Below are positions 53,000-63,082 of a stretch of 64,000 nucleotides of DNA, one piece after another. The translations under genes and the position numbers were made by a program. The notes beneath the pieces are model-generated. The model ran no database searches. It was not told the origin of the DNA and saw only the letters and a list, made by a program, of their open reading frames with translations. This stretch comes from Ornithodoros turicata. Lineage: Eukaryota > Arthropoda > Arachnida > Ixodida > Argasidae. Numbering within the stretch: position 1 is the stretch's first letter; every line of letters starts with the position of its first letter. The stretch lies in NCBI RefSeq assembly GCF_037126465.1, contig NC_088202.1, forward strand, positions 123,766,123 to 123,830,122, in the 5' to 3' direction.

Positions 53000-54155
53000 T
53001 ATCATCCACAGAGATCAAGAACGCAAACGCGTCGGAAACCACACCAAACTCGTCGTCACTTCATTCGTCGTGGGGCAAAAAAAAAAAAAAAAAGAAGGAA
53101 AAGAAAAGGAGCATCCTACAGTTGCGTATAAAGTCGCAAAGCGCAGAAGACAGGTTCAGCTTTTATGCCTGACATAGACACTCTCTGGGGAGCCCATTGG
53201 TTTCGCAAAATACAAGAAAAACGCTAATGCATTCTGCCATGAAGCCTACACGGCGATTTTACTTGATTTGATTTGACCTAACTGGCACAAGGATAACAGG
53301 GTCAATACGGCGAAAATAGGTGTCCCAGGATAAAAACTGTGACGCTTTTGCGCTTCCATTCCACTTGTACACTATCGAGGGACATCTTATAGAAACACCT
53401 AAGTGTAGACACTTTTTTTCTAAAGCTCGGGGTCAACGGATATTCTAACAAAACCAGACGGAATCCATTGCTTCAATGGAGGGCAGGGAGTACGCAGGTC
53501 ACGCCACCTTTAAGAGGGGGTGTCCCGCAATTCTGGGAACGAGCCAGGGGCGTCACGAGGCGACGAGGACGAGGCGTCGAAGAATGAAACGACAGTCCAT
53601 AGGCGGTGTGCAGCGCGTATAGGTGCTGCTTGTTCCCATGGCGGAGAAACTGCGCAAATGCTCCGGGAGACGTTCAGCGCTAGCAGACGACGTTGCGCCC
53701 GTTTGAATGCGTGTTTCGTGCAAGCGTTCTCGTAAGATTGCTTCATATTAGATATAGTGTGTCCAGTTTTCGAGCGGGCGTTTCTTCGTAAGGGTGAAAC
53801 GTGTGTAATTTTTACCACACACCTCACTTGCGTTGACGGCATTCAGGCAAACCGCCTCAATAGCTTGACATGCAGCGGGTTGCAGCTCGACAGATGTTTC
53901 TCCATTTGTCAAGACTCTTGAACCCGTGAGAAATTGTTTCTTTTTCAACAATAATCAGCAACAATTTTCAACAACAACCCTCGGCTTTCGCGGGTAACCT
54001 GATTGTTGGGATCACTTTATATGATCACTTCCAAATTGGTGAGCACACCCGTTGGAAGACCCGGGATTATTACAAAAGCTAAAAATGCCCTTTGGTTTCC
54101 CTCCCCATTGATAGTGATAAAATGGAAACAATATATTTATAATAACACTATGATT
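53000..54155. other. No gene recognised
   Basis: Contains an A15 run near 53077 and a lone transposon-like end AGGTGTCCCAGGATAAAAAC at 53319. No coding feature is supported. Confidence 0.35.
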
Positions 54156-54161
54156 GCGCTT

Positions 54162-54341
54162 CCAGTCAAGAGATCCAACGAGTCAAGAGATCCATCGAGT
54201 CAGGAGATCCAACCGGTCACGTGACAGCCGAGTCAAAAGATCCAAAGCGTCAAGAGTTCCAACCCAGTCAAGAGATCCATCGAGTCAGGAGATCCAACCG
54301 GTCACGTAAAAGGCGAGTCAAGAGATCCAACCAGTCAAAGC
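54162..54341. repeat. 17-bp minisatellite family B
   Basis: Read on the minus strand, the unit is GGATCTCTTGACTCGTT (17 bp; last triplet GAT or GTT). About eight units are present, some replaced by GTGACCGGTT segments. It shares with family A the first four bases (GGAT), the GAC at positions 10-12, the CG at 14-15 and the final W-T, but the five-base core differs (CTCTT versus GTAAC). Confidence 0.88.
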
Positions 54342-54344
54342 GTG

Positions 54345-55205
54345 ATACTGGTCAGAATTCCCGACAAAAAAGAAAGTCTATCCCTTACCATGTTCATTGC
54401 AGAACGATTGAGTTGTACATAGTATTAAGTTAGGAAGTAATATGCCCGGTAACAGTGAAGACTTTTCGGTGTTTTCTCTCTTCTTGCCACACACGCACGC
54501 GCACAAAAAAAAAAGTAAGCGAGAACATCCTACGGTTGTGCTGTAGGTTACATCGGGGAGTCCCCCTTTTGCCTTTGCACTTTTATGTTCATTGCCCCTA
54601 GCGCTGTAACACGCTATGCCAGAACGGATGCTTGTTACCAAGAATATTGACCTCAACTTACAAAGAATCGTAGACCGCAGGGGCAGGGCTTAAAACTTAT
54701 CCTTGTCGCGTTCTTTTCATTGGCCCCCACCCTTATCACGTTATTCTATTCTTTTACTGACTGTGCGGGAAAATACTGTCTGACTGTGCTTTCCAATCAA
54801 CATTGACCTGTCACGTTCATTGACCTCAACCCCAAAATGCAGGTTATACTGCTGTCTTTGTCATTTTGTGGACGGCGGGAAAAATTGAAGGAAAACTTGA
54901 TACAGAAACACACACACACACAAACAGATGTTCGGGCATGTGGAGCTATCTTTCGTACCCTGAGAGAGTCCATGATCAGACGGTTCCGCCATCTAGAACG
55001 TCTGTCCACAACAGCGACTTGGCTCTTCGACTACGAGCCTGCTGTCATACGAGAAGTGTTTGAATAATCAACGTGTTTGAAACAGCGGCCCACCCAATGT
55101 GAGTGTACGTAGCCCACGCTAACTGTAGAAATAATCTCTAACACAAAGCGCTGTCGAAAAAAAAAAAAATGACAGCACTTCTATAAATCCTGTGTTACAA
55201 ACAGG
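54345..55205. other. No gene recognised
   Basis: Short frames only. Lies between the two family B arrays. Confidence 0.35.
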
Positions 55206-55209
55206 TTGA

Positions 55210-55262
55210 GGGGGGGGGGGATATGTTTAATGCAAAGTAAAAAAAAAGAGATGGTGAATCTT
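55210..55262 (-). mobile_element. LINE 3' end with C11 tail
   Basis: On the minus strand TTTGCATTAAACATAT is followed by C11. It matches the tail at 9731 and 51874. No coding part is readable to the right. Confidence 0.55.
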
Positions 55263-55513
55263 ACAGTGCAACCACCTGTCTTTAACAGAAATTACATAAG
55301 AGAACTGCCGGCTTTTCTTGGGCTGCGCTATGTGTTACAAAGTAAGTAACTAAGTCAATAAGAATCAGATGTTGATTTGCCACCTGCATTTGTATTCTAT
55401 TTATACCGCACGTAAAACGAGCCCCTTGTATTTCGATGCGAGTAATTTCTGCTTAGCGATGCTAGAGTTAACAACGTAACACAAAGGGGACAAAAGGTCC
55501 AAGCCTGGCGAAC

Positions 55514-55622
55514 CCTCAGACGAGTCAAGAGGTCCAACGGGTCAAGAGATCCCCGGAGTCAAGAGACCCATCGTTGGATCTCTTGACTCGATGGATCTCT
55601 TGACTCGTTGGATCTCTTGACG
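55514..55622. repeat. 17-bp minisatellite family B, head-to-head array
   Basis: Three units run leftwards and three rightwards from a centre near 55572 (CCCATCGTTGGAT). Units on the right are GGATCTCTTGACTCGAT and GGATCTCTTGACTCGTT. The head-to-head layout equals that of family A at 18817 and 63855. Confidence 0.9.
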
Positions 55623-55939
55623 TGGAATCCTGTGATTGGATGGCGCTGTTTCGTGTCGCTCGAACTCGACTGGGTCTCCCAGAAAGGAAGATTGCTCATA
55701 TCTCTAGAGCGGGTAGTTTAACTCTTGAGAATAGTCTACACCACACAAGAAAGTGGTACCGCTGACTTGCACTCACAAAGCCCTTCCTATTCACTACGGC
55801 AGATTGTGCTGATCTCACGCGTTAATTGAACTAAGCAACAGCAACAAGTAATGCGCTTCAATGCGCTTAACTAATGCGCAACTAATGCGCTTAACTGAAC
55901 TAGAAAAGTAGGAAGTCACTCTTTCCACAACGCGTCACT

Positions 55940-56035
55940 TCAGGCGACAACAATAACAATAAATGATGACGATGAGATGGGGTATTTTACCCACCGCGGC
56001 GGTGCGGTACCCTACCTCATTGCACGTGGCCAAGT
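55940..56035 (-). mobile_element. (TTG)n-tailed LINE 3' end fragment
   Basis: Minus strand GTAAAATACCCCATCTCATC, then GTCATCATTTATTGTTATTG and TTGTCG. It is similar in order to 56570-56660. No coding part remains. Confidence 0.55.
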
Positions 56036-56569
56036 GCAACATGCGCTTACTCAAGCGACAATTTTCATATATAAAATTCTCGCACATGGAATGCAAAAAT
56101 GGCAGTGTTCCTATTGCAACAGTACAAGGTGATGGATTAAAAAGTGTTATGATCACTTTGTTAACTTTCGAGTTCACCTAGCCAGTGTAGCTCGATCTAC
56201 CCGTGCACGCTTTTTTCATTTTTTGTGGCCTTCTTACTCACCCTGTGGCACGTGCAACATGTCGCCACACTGCGCAGACAAACTTTACGTGGAACACCAC
56301 GGTACCATTATTTTCTTACCAACCTTCTCATAGTTTTGCTGTAAGGTCTCTAAAAACTGTCTAAAAGTATTAAGTTTGACGTCTGTTTTTGTCGGATAGC
56401 TAGTACAGCAGCATATCTTGTGATTTTTATTGTGTATCACTGATCTGAACTTGCTTAAAAAAAAAAATGCGAGTCAAAATTAGAAATGTCAATTGCCAAA
56501 AGAAGAAAATCGCAAAATCCTTTTCATTTTAACACTTTTGGTGGCAAAAAAAATTTCAAAGCAGTTAAC

Positions 56570-57075
56570 CCAACAACAACAACAACAATTAGATGAATGA
56601 CGATGGGATGAGGTGATTCACCGCAGCAACTGTGGCACCATCCCTCAGTGCATGTGGGTGTGGAATGACGGTGAAAAAGATGAGGCGTACACACTCGCAC
56701 AGGCACGTGACACACGAATGAGATCACACACGCGGGTGCCCCATGACTGATGGGGGATAGTAGTTCATCCGGTTGGCCACCGGAGATGTAGTGCTGTGAA
56801 GATCACATCTCCGCATTCCTGGCAAAAGCTCTGAGGTCAGAGGAGTTGAAGGAGGCTAATAGACGGCAAGAACAGACAGAATGAGTGCAGTCAATGACGG
56901 TGCTGCACAGGACGCAACACTGGGCAAGGCTGAACAAGGACGCAAGACTGGGCAAGGCTGAGCGTCTTCTTGTTTATGCGGGTTAGTTGGGGCTGGAACA
57001 TTGCTCTCTCCGAACTGTATAGAGGGCAGTCGATGAGGACGTGTTGAATGCCTAACCCAGGGTTAACCTAAAATT
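56570..57075 (-). pseudogene. LINE ORF2 3' remnant with (TTG)n tail
   Basis: The minus-strand reading near 56970-57070 gives GIQHVLIDCPLYSSERAMFQ, the ...E/Q-H-V-L-x-D-C-P ending of LINE ORF2 proteins. Stops and frame changes follow. The element ends in ATCTAATTGTTGTTGTTG at 56572-56590. A repeated CTGGGCAAGGCTGA lies at 56921 and 56948. Confidence 0.65.
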
Positions 57076-57181
57076 TCCACCACAATGTTGAATTCTCCTT
57101 CCGTCGCAAGAAAGAGAGTAGAAGAGAATAGAAAGTGCAGACTTCGCAGCTGTCATTCATACTAAGGGTGGCCGGCGCAGT

Positions 57182-57452
57182 TCAGAAGTGTCGGGCGCCC
57201 TGGGCATGAATGGCAGCTGCGTCGGGCATCCGAACGCCGTGGATTTCCGCAGAGATAATTTCGAGCATGTCATTGTGTGTGTCGAGAAGCATCCACACTC
57301 TTTTTTCATGAAACACGGTGATGGATGAACATGGTAGTTGGATCACTCCTTCTGAATTTTCCTGTCCCTCAATGCAGCCGTCGCGTGCAGCTTGGGACAA
57401 AAGTTTACGGAACACCGCACTAACGTATGCCATTCCCAAAACGGCCTCCTGC
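57182..57452 (-). CDS. Candidate terminal exon of an unknown gene
   Basis: A strong acceptor, TTTATCTCTTCCTCACACTAG, ends at about 57453 on the minus strand. The frame after it runs 89 codons to a stop at 57182 and includes GMAYVSAVFRKLLSQAARDG, VIQLPCSSITVFHEKRVWML and DTHNDMLEIISAEIHG. The sequence has protein-like amphipathic composition but matches no family I know. No poly(A) signal follows before the LINE remnant at 57075. No upstream exon was found. It could be the last exon of a host gene or a transposon gene. Confidence 0.3.
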
Positions 57453-57459
57453 TAGTGTG

Positions 57460-57945
57460 AGGAAGAGATAAAATAAGAAACGGGTGATCGGCTCTTCTAT
57501 CCATATCTTAGTATGTATGTCAACTCCTCTATACTGATAGGGTGTCGCTCCAATGGAGAAATGCGACACCCCGGTGTTCTGTGACCTTTTCTCCTAAGCT
57601 GTACGACCCCCAGCGCGTTTGCGGTTGTCTCCCACATGGCGGCATGGCGGCCCCTCTGCAGACCGCCTATAGGCACGGTGCGACAAGAGGGCGCGCTGCT
57701 CCGTGAGGACAGCGCACAGCGCCGTCAGTGGCGGTCTTGAAGGTATCCGACGTGATACCACACCGCCCGTTTTATGGATTCTCAATTGGAACCGTAGTTT
57801 GCGTGGAGACCACCGTAATTAGAAGGGCTGATTTTCAAAGTGCAAATAATGTTGAACCTTTCAGACGCGCGAACGAGAGAATGGAGACAAACTGCACAGA
57901 AGCAGTCACTCACGTCTGCCTGTGTGAAAACACCTGTAAGTGGTG
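57460..57945. other. No gene recognised
   Basis: GC-richer sequence with short frames. It contains the small palindrome GGGTGTCGCTCCAATGGAG / CGACACCCC at 57540-57574. Confidence 0.35.
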
Positions 57946-58454
57946 TAGAGGGGGTGGAGTTCCTCTACATGAGCCCCGACCGACGGTGATGGTATGCCAC
58001 GGAGAGGCGATGACGGTGGCCTATCGCCATGGTCGCGCCGGTGGAACTGAGACAGGTGCCCCGACCGACGGTGATGGTATGCCACGGAGAGGCGATGACG
58101 GTGGCCTATCTCCATGGCCGCGCCGGTGGAACTGAGGCAGGTGCCCCGTGCGCATGGCAATCTTCGTCGTTGTCCACGGCCCGCTACAGTGCTCCCCCCT
58201 CAGACGCGGAGCGGCGACAAGAAAGATCGAAGAATCACTTCGACACAGGAGGGAGAAGCAAGAGCGACCGTGGATGACGCGAGCTGCTGGACATGTCCAT
58301 GGCACGGCACAGCGCACGTGGCAGGAAGAGGTCGATGAGGGGCGAAGTCGCTGAAGTCGTTGTCTGGGGTGCCGCAACCGGCACGGGAACGAGGGCTCGT
58401 ATGGTCCCAGGAAGCGAGGCTGCGTAGCCGTGAGGACTGCCGAGACGCCGACTG

Positions 58455-58802
58455 GTGCGTGCCGTGGCGTCGGATGCCGTGACACCCGATTTGGCCGACC
58501 GCCTGCGTGCCACCATGCAAGACCTGCGCCCGACGCCACCCCGCCCTCCGTCTACCCGACATGCCTATCGAGACCCAGACCTCGACACCAGCTCCCATGT
58601 TTCTGTCCGCCACGACGGCTCTCGTACGTGCCTGCAGCACCCTTACGACGGCCCGTACCGAGTCGTCAGCCGCTCGTCCAAACACTTCACCGTGGACGTC
58701 GCTGGCCGCCACCAGGTGGTCTCCGCGGACCGCGTCAAGCCCGCCTTCATCGAAGATGTTTCCACTGTTTCCGCGGCCAACGTCTTCACCACTCCCGCCT
58801 AG
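58455..58802 (+). pseudogene. Gypsy integrase C-terminal (GPY/F) fragment
   Basis: The frame reads DLADRLRATMQDLRPTPPRP, then SHVSVRHDGSRTCLQHPYDG, PYRVVSRSSKHFTVDVAGRH and VSADRVKPAFIED. This is the C-terminal GPY/F-type module of gypsy integrases, with H-P-Y-D-G-P-Y as the signature and D-R-V-K-P-A-F as the end. It ends in a natural stop at 58800. The catalytic core is missing. It is followed by the polypurine tract at 58861-58876 as expected at the 3' end of pol. Confidence 0.85.
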
Positions 58803-58877
58803 GCGCACGCGTCCACTGGGCCTCTCCTCTCCGCACCCTTCACTTCTACAACCGCTACGCTGGGGGGGGGGGGGGGC

Positions 58878-59019
58878 TGTAGCAGCACCGCTGCAGTCAT
58901 CAGCTCATCGTCATCTGCCCCGATCATCTTGTGCCGCGATCGTTCCGCTGGCCAAACAATAAATCAGTCCAGACGTAGCCTCTGGCTGGAACAGACCTTG
59001 CTTGCTGTCTCGTCATTTT
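58878..59019 (+). mobile_element. Short LTR followed by a primer-binding-like motif
   Basis: TGTAGCAGCACCGCTGCAGT begins right after the G-run that looks like the polypurine tract. AATAAA lies at 58959-58964 and the segment ends GCTGTCTCGTCA. TTTTGGTGACCCGAACAG comes directly after, which resembles a gypsy primer-binding site and is expected after a 5' LTR, not a 3' LTR. This suggests a tandem or circle-derived arrangement. Confidence 0.55.
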
Positions 59020-59189
59020 GGTGACCCGAACAGATGTAGAGGAGGTGGAGTTCCTCTACATGAGCCCCGACCGACGGTGATGGTATGCCACGGAGAGGCT
59101 ATGACGGTGGCCGCGCCGGTGGAACTGAGGCAGGTGCTCCAGGCGCGTGGCCATCTTCGTCGTTGTCCACGGCCCGCTACAGTAGTTTG

Positions 59190-59715
59190 TTGAGAAGATG
59201 GTTATTTGACGTCTCATAAAATCCTGCTTTGCCACCAAAGACTATAGAGGTACATTTCTCGGACTTCAGCCACTTGTCACATCATGTTTCTGACTGAGTC
59301 TCGTATTCCTTTCGTCATTTTGTCACATTACTGCGCAAATAGCTACGTCACTGAAACCTACATCGTGCGTCCATTTTATCCACGGAAATAAACACGTCTG
59401 GTCACAACGTATTGTCTGAACTTGTGCTGCAGTTTTTCCAGTTTTCCAGATACAAATAATGTCAAAGAGACCCCGACAGAAAAAGATATATGCATTTTTT
59501 TCTACCGGCTACCATCGTGGGCTTGCGGCATGACAGTTGTGAAATGGTCGGTGCGTAAATACGACGTGCTTTTTGGACGACGTACAACATCCGTCTTCAC
59601 TGTGAGGTTCGTCAACCAAATTACCGGGAGCAATATCGGCCCTGGGCACTGGCGATGAATCACCTCAATCATTATCTCGAAATGAGTTGCAGTTTGGTCG
59701 GTGCATTTAACGCTA
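59190..59715. other. No gene recognised
   Basis: Short frames only. AATAAA at 59386 has no assignable gene. Confidence 0.35.
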
Positions 59716-59722
59716 TTGATAT

Positions 59723-60022
59723 TGTCACGAAACGAGATGGGTCGGCGAGTCGTCGAATAAACAGCGAACGGTTTATTAGACTACTTGGTAGCAAAATACA
59801 AGAGTGATAGCTCTCTGAACACAACTGAGTCCAAAGAATGAATGCTCCAGCTTGGAGCGCACAGGCATTTAAGCGTCGCGCCAAAAAGTCTAGAAACAGC
59901 ACGTGCGTTTGCCAGAGAGCAGGCGATGTGTCTGGAAGCTTCTTGCTTCTTCTTCAGCATGCGCCGGGATGAGATGTACCGTTCCGCCTGCCCTGGAAGT
60001 TTCTCGATGATGATTCGTGGCA
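59723..60022 (-). mobile_element. 300-bp solo LTR with 4-bp target duplication
   Basis: It is bounded by TGTCACGAAACG at the left and CGTGGCA at the right (on +), so both strands start TG and end CA. Exact ATAT direct repeats (59719-59722 and 60023-60026) flank it. On the minus strand a TTTAAATGCC-like TATA region (GACGCTTAAATGCC) is followed by AATAAA at about 59762, giving the orientation. No internal region remains, so it is an LTR-LTR recombination product. Confidence 0.8.
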
Positions 60023-60069
60023 ATATAGTCTCCAGCGCCATGTCACCGTCATGAAATTGGCAACTGTAA

Positions 60070-60706
60070 AGGCTGGTTTAGAGTCCGACGTAGTCTTCAC
60101 CCATCGCCGCCCGCGTTGCGCGCCGACAACCAGCGTTCGCTACGCCACGCTTCCTCATCCTACCGGGATCATAGTCCGACGCTATTCGGCGCAGCGCAAC
60201 GAAAACAGCGCCGGAGATTTTCACATTTCGTAGTGGGAAAGCAGTCATATCTGTATCTGTACCCTGGACTCCGACTAAAGACAATCCGTGTTCCCATCGT
60301 TGGCGTTGTTATGTTTGTATTACTGTAATACATTTGGTACCCCCGAACATGAACACTGAATTAAATAAGAAAGTCGCAAGTCTTTCCAGTTTCTCTCCTT
60401 CTTTTGCTTGTCTCTATAGTCCATCCGTCATTTATTATATAGGCACTGATGTTCCTTTCCAGTTTCGATCAAAAGCTCAATGGGCGCCGCCATGTTGAGA
60501 AATGCGAGTCCCATGCCGTGCACAGCCCGCTGGCCACCGCCAGATGTGAGCCTTGTTCTACTCCCCCGGCGGCGGCTGGCGTAGTCGCGCGTTGACGCCG
60601 CGCCGGGTTTCGCCGAGTGTCGTCGAACTCACCGGCTGCGGCTCGCGATGCACAGCGGTGCGCCGCGCGTCGTTACGCCCCGCTCCGTCGGACTCTAAAC
60701 CAGCCT
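60070..60706. mobile_element. PIF/Harbinger-like MITE with TAA target duplication
   Basis: The ends AGGCTGGTTTAGAGTCCGAC and GTCGGACTCTAAACCAGCCT are perfect 20-bp inverted repeats. TAA flanks both sides (60067-60069 and 60707-60709), matching the TWA target of Harbinger. The sub-terminal parts are GC-rich (GCCGCCCGCGTTGCGCGCCG, GCGGCGGCTGGCGTAGTCGC). No transposase. An AT-rich centre (60200-60480) is flanked by these GC-rich parts. Confidence 0.88.
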
Positions 60707-60709
60707 TAA

Positions 60710-61615
60710 ATCATACAGGTCCTCATTCATCGAAACTAGAACAAAAGAAATATAATACATTCGCTGATGTGGTGCACAGGTCATGCAAGGGCCGAACGCG
60801 CGTTACGAACACTGTTCGCTGCAGGTCTCTCGGTGGTATTGTAAGCATAGAAATCACGAGAAATTAAACATCTGATCCCCAGTGCAGAGTTCTTTTAGGT
60901 GCTTGCACGGTTAGCCATGCAACAATTACAGTGTGGCAAAGAAAGACGCTCGCATTTCACATGTAAAGAAAGGTAGCTACTCGGCGGCTATCACGCCAGG
61001 TACTTTCTCCGGAGGCCGCATCGCGGCGCCACCAGTTTGTCGTACAGTCCTTATAAGTTGCCCCTCAAGTACTTCGAGCCCACTTTTACGGTCTGGTAGA
61101 CGTTTCTACGTTTGTAGCAGCATATACAGATGTCACATCCAGAAATGAGAAGACCGCCTTTTGAATTTCCCGCCACTCGTTGGCTCGTGACAACCGTAAC
61201 GATGATGAAGCTATTAAGCCCCTTGGGATCGAAAACAACCGGAATAACTGCAATCATGCAAAACTGCCGAAGGTCGAACACCCCCAACGTTAGAAAACAG
61301 TATAGTTATATCCTAGCTGCACGGTAAAAATCGTCGTGCACTGGTCTGCGTCGCTACTTCACATCGGCATGGCAACATATGGTTTATGCAGTTCCTCATC
61401 GGTGGCAGGCAGAAAAAGTAGCAAGTGCTTTAAAAAGTCGCACATTACTGTTATTTGGCAGCTCGTTGACATCAATGTTGTAAATGTATTCCTTCGTCGT
61501 AAGTGGAAATCGCTTCTTCGCTTGCCGTGAAAGTAGAAGACCCGGCGCACGCAAAGTCCTGTATTTGCTTACGATCTTCCTCGAGCTCGTCATCGCTCAT
61601 CATCGTCACCACTCA
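60710..61615. other. No gene recognised
   Basis: Short frames on both strands, none with a domain. The pair of overlapping frames at 61359-61593 is not supported by splice sites. Confidence 0.35.
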
Positions 61616-61619
61616 TATT

Positions 61620-61710
61620 AGACCCCCTAGCTATGGGGTAGCGTTCCATTCCTAGAGTGGAAAACCTCCCCACTCCATCATCAGAATATATATGTTGTTG
61701 TTGTTGTGAT
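61620..61710 (+). mobile_element. (TTG)n-tailed LINE 3' end, plus orientation
   Basis: GCTATGGGGTAGCGTTCC, CTCCCCACTCCATCATCAG and TATATATGTTGTTGTTGTTG follow the same plan as the minus-strand ends at 55940 and 56570. Confidence 0.5.
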
Positions 61711-61801
61711 GAAGGAATGAGTGTCCTAAGTGGATGGTGTTGCTTCCTGGGGCTCCACGGTCGTAGTATTAGAACCACGATAGCCTTGCATGTCAATTGC
61801 T

Positions 61802-62778
61802 CACTGTTAGAAAAAAATGTATAAATAAGGTATAAAATGAGCTCTTATACCTCTTTTATACCTTCTGCTTCAGATGTATACCTTTGGGGGGTATAAAAGA
61901 GGTACACATTTCCTATTATACGTCCAACCCTTCTCAAGGGCATGAAAGAGGTATAAAGGAGGGCGAACGTAGCATACGCGTTTATACAAGGCACCAGGAG
62001 TAGATTACCAGACTATGCCTTTCACGGTATACTAGATGAGGCTGCTTATACCGTCTGTTTTTTTTATACCTTTATGGTTTTTTATACCCTTACTTCCGCA
62101 ACGTGCTCTGTCACATCATTATTATTTTTTCTTGAGGCGGTATCAGCTAAGTTAAATTGAGATTCAATTACGAAACACAGACATCAGTACAGTACTATCC
62201 GGATCCACATGGTTAGTTTATGGCTACATTATATCTGTATAGCTGGAATGTTAAATCTAGATGTCCTCACCCTTAGAGTTGCGTACCAGACGAAAGCTGC
62301 TCCACAGTTTGTCAAGTCGCCATCGGTATATCAGTATTTGTTGCTCTGTAAATGTATATCCACTGCGCAGAGTGATCTTGTGCCTTGAGATTTTTCGTTA
62401 GTTTTTAACTCCGCATTTTCTTTTTTTTACATGGGGAGTAATGTCCAAGAGCTTTGCTTTCTACTTCACAACCATATGCGTTTGTGTGTGCTTGTAGTTT
62501 CGGTGTGTATGTCATAAACTATTCTTCCCTCCAAAGGTGATTTTTCTAGTTCCCTCCTCTAAAAATGTATATCACCTAGGTGTGATTTAATACCATGATG
62601 GTAGTCGTGCAGACACTCACAGGGGTTTAGATCTGTTCCCCTAAAGGTATGGCATATAGCCCTTTGTTGAGGACTATTTTTTATACCTGTAAGCGGGGTA
62701 TAAAATAATACCTAAGAAAGGCTAAATTATTGAGCAGGAGATCTATAACTCTAGAGGTATAGATTTTTCTCTGAGTGT
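61802..62778. mobile_element. TIR element saturated with GGTATAAAA motifs
   Basis: The left end CACTGTTAGAAAAAAATGTATA (61802) and right end TATAGATTTTTCTCTGAGTG (ending 62778) are imperfect inverted repeats. Inside, TTATACC, GGTATAAAA and GTATACC occur at least 20 times in both orientations, mostly in the outer 300 bp on each side. The middle (62100-62540) lacks them and has no coding frame. The ends are related to those of 47953-50624. No clear target duplication. Confidence 0.7.
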
Positions 62779-62889
62779 TGATACGAAGAGAACATGACAA
62801 CCGTTCATGCCAGCCACTTTATTTTGCGAATTGGCTGCACGGCGGCGCCAATCTTTTCTCAAATGGCGCATTACAAATCCAATTATTGT

Positions 62890-63078
62890 CTGGATATGTC
62901 TAAGGTCTGCGCAAGTGTTTTATCCGAGATTCGCCGATCTGCTGAAGAAGCCATGGATGCGACCAGCAATTTCAGGTGTTGATGCCGTTAGAGGTCTACC
63001 TGATCCTCCGGTGTCTTTGGTGTCAAAATCACCACGCTGTAAGTTGGCACACCACTTCTTCGCGGTCCCGGTTATCAT
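62890..63078 (-). pseudogene. Mariner transposase N-terminal remnant
   Basis: The minus-strand reading from 63070 gives TAKKWCANLQRGDFDTKDTG, then GSGRPLTASTPEIAGRIHG. This matches the mariner linker after the first helix-turn-helix (A-x-x-W-x-x-x-F-x-x-G-D-x-x-x-x-D-x-x-R-S-G-R-P). One stop follows. The upstream part is interrupted by the motif-saturated element at 63083-63595. Confidence 0.7.
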
Positions 63079-63082
63079 CATA

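Larger units (their letters stand above)
57948..59184 (+). mobile_element. Composite gypsy fragment framed by direct repeats
   Basis: TGTAGAGG-x-GGTGGAGTTC ... GTCCACGGCCCGCTACA occurs at 57948-58190 and 59034-59184 in the same orientation. The left copy carries an extra internal tandem duplication of about 84 bp (CGACGGTGATGGTATGCCAC occurs twice). Both begin TGTAG and end CTACA, like LTRs. Between them lie the end of a gypsy pol frame, a G-rich polypurine tract, an LTR-like segment and a primer-binding-like motif. The order is unusual for an intact element. Confidence 0.5.

Noticed and set aside
58021..58808. Several long GC-rich frames on both strands
   Set aside because: High GC lowers stop frequency. 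Only the integrase C-terminal frame (58455-58802) has recognisable motifs.
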